Part shown: positions 59,150 to 64,000 of the stretch, piece by piece
Layout: the number at the start of each line of letters is the position of its first letter
Numbering within the stretch: the stretch's first letter is position 1
NCBI RefSeq assembly: GCF_000485595.1
Contig: NW_014577303.1
Span: 153,779 to 217,778, forward strand
Reading direction: 5' to 3'
DNA: 64,000 bases
From: Priapulus caudatus
Lineage: Eukaryota > Priapulida > Priapulimorpha > Priapulimorphida > Priapulidae
Made by a program: the position numbers and the translations under genes
The notes under the pieces: generated by a model
Told to the model about the DNA's origin: nothing
Seen by the model: only the letters and a program-made list of their open reading frames with translations
Database searches by the model: none

Positions 59150-61331
59150 AATAGCTTTCTTGCCGATAGCGATTGACTTTTTAGATTCAGTTGACATTAT
59201 TGACTTAAATAAAGCAGAAATCATGACCACCAGGGCGATCTGGTGATAGATAACACGGCTGTATTTCATATATAATGCTAATATTGGCCGCCATTGCAAT
59301 AACCTTTTGCAAAAAAACACCAATACAAACGTCAATGTGGTAGACGGCAGATAAGCTGCTCAATCAATAAGTGAACGTTAACACGAGGCTCACAAGAAAT
59401 TGACTCGCTGAAGTCATTCAGTCGTGACTCGTTACCGGTAAAAGCCGTACCACCTTTATATGCAGTCGCTCCCATGTTTACAGATTAATGCAAGTTTAAC
59501 GCTCGGTAATATATTATACGACATATATGCGTGAACGCCATACACCGAGTTATGCGTGTAACGAGATAGGCACATTATACTAACAGTTTCCATCCCTAGA
59601 TCATAAGGCGAGCAGCTATCTTAAAAAGAGCGCGGATGAAAACAGTGAAAAGAAGATTTTGCGCGCAATAACTGATTTCGCGCCTGCAGCCATTTCTCCG
59701 TTCTTCTATATTATATAGAACTCGAACCAAACATAATACTTTTCGATTCGCGTGCGCCGATCTTTACTTGTACTCGACAATAGCGTCTGTCGTGCATGAC
59801 CTCGATTTGACGTGCAATATTATTATCTTGTCGGTATATGCAAATTGCGAGCGAAGGTAAACGTTACTTGTTCGCTCAGGCACATCGCAGGCAGTGGGGA
59901 AGCAAACTCACGATTGCATCACTTCATAATCTTTCCGATCGTGAGATCTATTTAGCCAACATGCATATTTTAATATTCGCTCGGCTTGCCCAACCTTAAT
60001 ATAGACTTTAGCGCGTCAGTGCCATCCGATCTTAATAAAATATGAGCAGGCATATTATGGTAACCATGACGACTGCAGTCAACATTCCTTATTCCTTTTA
60101 GTGGAGCTGTCGCAATCATTTGGCCCGTAGGGAGTTGCTAACAAAAATGTGATTTAGCTGTCACAAAATGCACGCACGCACACATTCTGTCAATCACGCA
60201 AGCACGCACACAAGTGTATATAGAGCAAGCACGCACACACGCGCGCTCAAATGTATACACGCACAGAAACACACCTGACGCCCGTACACATATAAAATTA
60301 TTTCCACGCATGCACGCACGAGCTCACACACGTGGCTTCGTAATTATCCGATGGTGGAGACTACATGTGGATTTAATGGTTGTACGGTATTATTTTACTT
60401 GCTCGAACGAACTGCCTCGAGAGTTCAAGAGTTACGTCTTTGTCGGCGCGCCGTAAGTCTATAAATATCTTAATCAACGAAAACGGTCGCCACCTGAAAC
60501 GATCTCACGCGGAATTATAATTACGGCTTCTGCTTAATTTTCTAGCGATCGAGACATCACGGATGGGCACGCACTTTGTACTGTGCGGTATATGTCGAAA
60601 GGTTTCAAATTGACACGCTCGAAACAGGAGAGCGCATAGACGTGCATGATGCACACGCATTGATGCTTCGGGCCACGACTCACAGTTTGATTGTTTACCT
60701 GATTTCTTCGTTTCTAGCAGATCCCTACCTGCCAATTTGATGAGCAAACATGCATGATCTTTCATCATTCGGTTATAGGTGTAGGAATATCTATTATTTA
60801 CCTATACCTTTATTTAATAAGCCAAATATCGGGAAAAGCAGCTTCATGGAGAGCATAACGCGTCCGCTACACTAGTATAGCCATATATATATATGCGTAT
60901 CTGTATAAGGCGCGTGGGAGTACGTGTGCATACAGCGAGCTCGTGCGTGGTATTTCGTGTTTTCTGCAGCGTGCACTGCTGTAATATAATATGTCTCTAC
61001 GACGATGAATTCATTCACTTCCTGTGTAGTTCGCGGTAGTTTTATGGTCTCGAACTGAATAGTTACTTCGTGGCGACTATTATTACAGTCTGGCGCGAAG
61101 CGGAAATCGATATTTCCAGTCATTTATTTTTATTTTCCTAGCTCGCATATACAGCATCTATACTCTAGCAAGGGCCGCTGAAAAAGTTTCGCAAAAATTC
61201 GGGGGCGCGAACCGCATGTATGTGCGGACACTGTGCAGATTGACATGTGTGTGACGTACTTTGATTTGACGGAAATCATATCGGTCGCGCGTATTACACG
61301 TATTATACACGCGCGCATGTTCGCATTACAT

Positions 61332-61333
<2 letters not shown>
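59150..61333. other. Unassigned DNA with CA/CG-rich patches
   Basis: Interrupted GCAC and CACA repeats at about 60170-60330. No recognisable gene. Confidence 0.4.

Positions 61334-61369
<36 letters not shown>
61334..61369. repeat. (TA)n microsatellite
   Basis: About 18 TA units. Confidence 0.95.
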
Positions 61370-61374
<5 letters not shown>

Positions 61375-64000
61375 AGCATAAGATTGCGGCTACTGTGCAA
61401 TGTCGCAGGGCAAGTATGGTTCTGTTAGTGTACATGATGTGTAAATGAGACGAAAAGACTGGGTTACTATGCCAAATGAAATATGCAAACTAACCCTGTT
61501 CGCTTTATTGTATCACCATCGTGTGTGCGTGTGCGCAAAACACTTATATATATTGTCTGTTTTCAGATCTCAAGCTCGCACCTTACGATTATTTCCCCAA
61601 AAAATAGGAACACTGGCAAAGATGAACAATCCGAGGAGTTATATATGGCAGGTAATTATGCTACATGCTCGATTTCTAATTTAAATATAATTTCATCTAT
61701 ACAATGAATACGGGGAAGCCGTGGCCTATGGTTATTATTAAGAACTTTGGGCTGCGAGTTCGTGTTCTGCCTTGGCCATTTCTCTTGAACGCAGCAGAGA
61801 ATTTTTGTTTTATTGGACAGAATGAAATTGCGATGAAATGAGTGCTTTATCAGTAGTTTGGCGTAAACATTAAGAATATCCAAAGTAAATATAAAACATT
61901 AACAAATCTGAATCAAACACAGAATTGAAAGCAACAGTGTTGCCATTGTGATAAATGCTGCACCTGCATTCAGAAGCAAAAAAATGGGTAATTTTGCTGC
62001 ATGCTCGCTTTCAGCTCATCTTACATGCCCAGGCGTAGCTAACACAGCAATAACGGTAACAAAGTTATATGCATATGTTACCAATTGTGTTCATATTCGG
62101 CGGGTATCAAGCTGAATGATGGCGGCAGGTTAAAACTCGAGGATATCTATTAAGTTCAAGAGTCCTTAAGATACATGATCGTTTGATCAAGAGCCCACGA
62201 AAAAATGCATCATCGGTGTAGAATCTAAGTCGAATGTCAAATCGCGGGTATTCAAACGACACACATTGCAGACAGTTTGTGGTGCATGAGTCGACGCACC
62301 CAATGTAAACCATTTTTCGACGTTGATTTACCAATTTTAGATTTTAAGAGAGGAATTATGAAGCACGAGTAGCGGTCCTATGAGCTGTTGAACCATAGGC
62401 TGGCTCAACATTGATCTGGATCCTTCATCCTCTTACAAAAATGGCAAACCACTAATAACTTCTCAGGGTCATACATAGCTGTATTGTCCGGTTACAGTTG
62501 GATAATGGTTAATGAAGGTTCACAGCGGAAAACCAGTTTAACGATACGTTAGTACATTTAATTATAATACATCACGAATAATTGGTCGGCACAGACCAAA
62601 GCTAACTGTGCTACCTTGGGTTAACTCAATTTGTGATAATTTCAAGGTTAGCCTCAGCAGCAGTATTGGAAGCAGCAGCAGCAGCAGTATTAGTAGTTGT
62701 TGTTTCGCCTATTTTCGCCAACTCTATTCGCCAGTTTGTTTCAAATGATCGTCATCGAGACCCATTGAAACTATAATCATTTTCTAGCTTTCTTTCGTTT
62801 TTCTTCAGCTCATTTTCTAGCTTTCTCTTCTATCATTTTCTAGCGTTCACTCGTTGGCATATGTTGACAACGTCATGTGAATGGTCCAGAGCGGGTTGGC
62901 GCACATTGAAACAATAGAATTCTCTGCCTTTCGCATTTAGATCGATGAAATCATTTCAGCGATAATACAGTTTTAGACGAGAAATCGCATCGGTTTGTAT
63001 AATGTTGGTCTACTACATTGCTATATAATGTTGCACATCGATGGTTATTACCTGAGCCTATTTAGCCAATTATTATGACGCAAAGTTCAGAGAGGAGCAA
63101 ATATTATACAAGAGTGTACCAGCTAATAACGAAGCCGGTGCCTGTTGTCAAAACAGCATAAATCGTTAGTATATCAAACCTAAAATCTCGCAATCTCGCA
63201 CACAAAAATACACACTTTTAGACTCAAGATGGCGTAACTACTTATGACGTCGTAATGTTTCTCTCAACGAACTCTTGTATCAAAGAGACAAACTCAGAGT
63301 CGGCATGATCTTTAAAGAAAGAACCAGAGTTAAATAAAATCAATATAAAATCGCATACTGAATATCATACGTCATAACTATAATACTCTTCATTAAGATG
63401 ATATTTTCTAGTAGGCGGTGTTAGTGGCAATCCTAAAACACGTGTGTCGGTTGTCACCAAATCGTACCGAAATGAGCACTCGAGATTTTTTTTCCAATGT
63501 GTTTAGATCAACAGGGTACATGATTGTAATTTACCTTTGCAAGGCTTCTGAACGGATTTCTTGCTGATTAAGAAAGCATCATCGTTGGATGCGATACTGC
63601 GATATTGGGAGCTGTTAACATTAGATCGATTTTATAATCATAACGCGTGTAACAATTAAACCCAATAAACAGAGAATCTCTTGATTAACAGTTAACAACT
63701 ATAATGAACTCTTCCTTGATTACAGTCAATTACTATCGTTAGAAGTCTTCGATGCAGTGTTAATCGGAATGAGATCTCCACATTTCGGCAAACCACTGCG
63801 AAATTATACAATTTGCCTAATATCAGGATAATAATATACATGTAACTATAGCTGTGTAATCCAGGGCAGTTTTCGAAAGTTCGTTAATTATTTCCTATTA
63901 GACTCTCACTTTCCTTCGCGCACGACATCCGCTTGTATGGTAAAGCCTTAATGCGTATAGCTCATATATCTGTTTGTGCACTTTGATCTGAACACACCTG
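61370..64000. other. Unassigned AT-rich DNA
   Basis: A short (CAG)n patch is at about 62655-62690. Three near-repeats of tcattttctagctttct lie at about 62777-62845. No gene, RNA or transposon was recognised to the end of the window. Confidence 0.4.

Overview
This is a gene-poor, repeat-dense window of animal (metazoan) nuclear DNA. The evidence is the absence of dense bacterial-style coding, long microsatellites of many kinds, remnants of three classes of eukaryotic transposon (PIF/Harbinger, Tc1/mariner-pogo, an RTE-like non-LTR retrotransposon), many MITE-like foldbacks, a degenerate GTTAGGG-type array, and a cluster of RFX X-box motifs. The set of elements would fit a marine invertebrate, but I cannot name the species from sequence alone. 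I recognised no intact host protein-coding gene, rRNA, tRNA or CRISPR array.

Layout. 1-1.5 kb: 5' end and broken transposase of a PIF/Harbinger element, led by a perfect 98-bp inverted repeat and closed by a 272-bp MITE. 4.1-4.9 kb: a 405-bp MITE-like foldback carrying NRF1-like sites, then a promoter-like stretch with four X-box palindromes. 6.2-8.2 kb: a second, more broken Harbinger copy. 9-13.9 kb: unannotated DNA with CA repeats, a probable dispersed repeat and a 257-bp foldback. 14.3-17.5 kb and 24.9-28.0 kb: two direct copies of a 3.1-kb segment. The first two thirds differ by many indels and the last 1.26 kb appears identical; the second copy is bracketed by an exact 61-bp direct repeat. 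18.4-21.7 kb: CT, ATCC, GATA and GT arrays. 30.6-31.2 kb: a CT array. 34.3-37.7 kb: a GTTAGGG-like array split by a 3.0-kb pogo-like transposon whose transposase reading frame is broken and ends in a PHD-like zinc finger. 38.7-39.3 kb: a TTAA-flanked piggyBac-type MITE. 39.5-40.1 kb: a proline-rich candidate coding region. 42.7-43.2 kb: a CT array with a 10-N gap next to an RTE-like reverse transcriptase tail. 48.8-49.1 kb: a MITE with an internal minisatellite. 53.3-54.3 kb: a 1-kb GGAT array. 54-64 kb: mostly unassigned AT-rich DNA.

A roughly 340-bp element with TACGTCAC/GTGACGTA ends occurs four times (16.1, 26.6, 29.3 and 56.4 kb) and is the clearest dispersed family here. All transposase genes visible are broken, so the window reads as a graveyard of DNA transposons and their non-autonomous relatives. 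Several duplicated segments differ mainly by single-base indels, which may partly reflect unpolished assembly rather than evolution.
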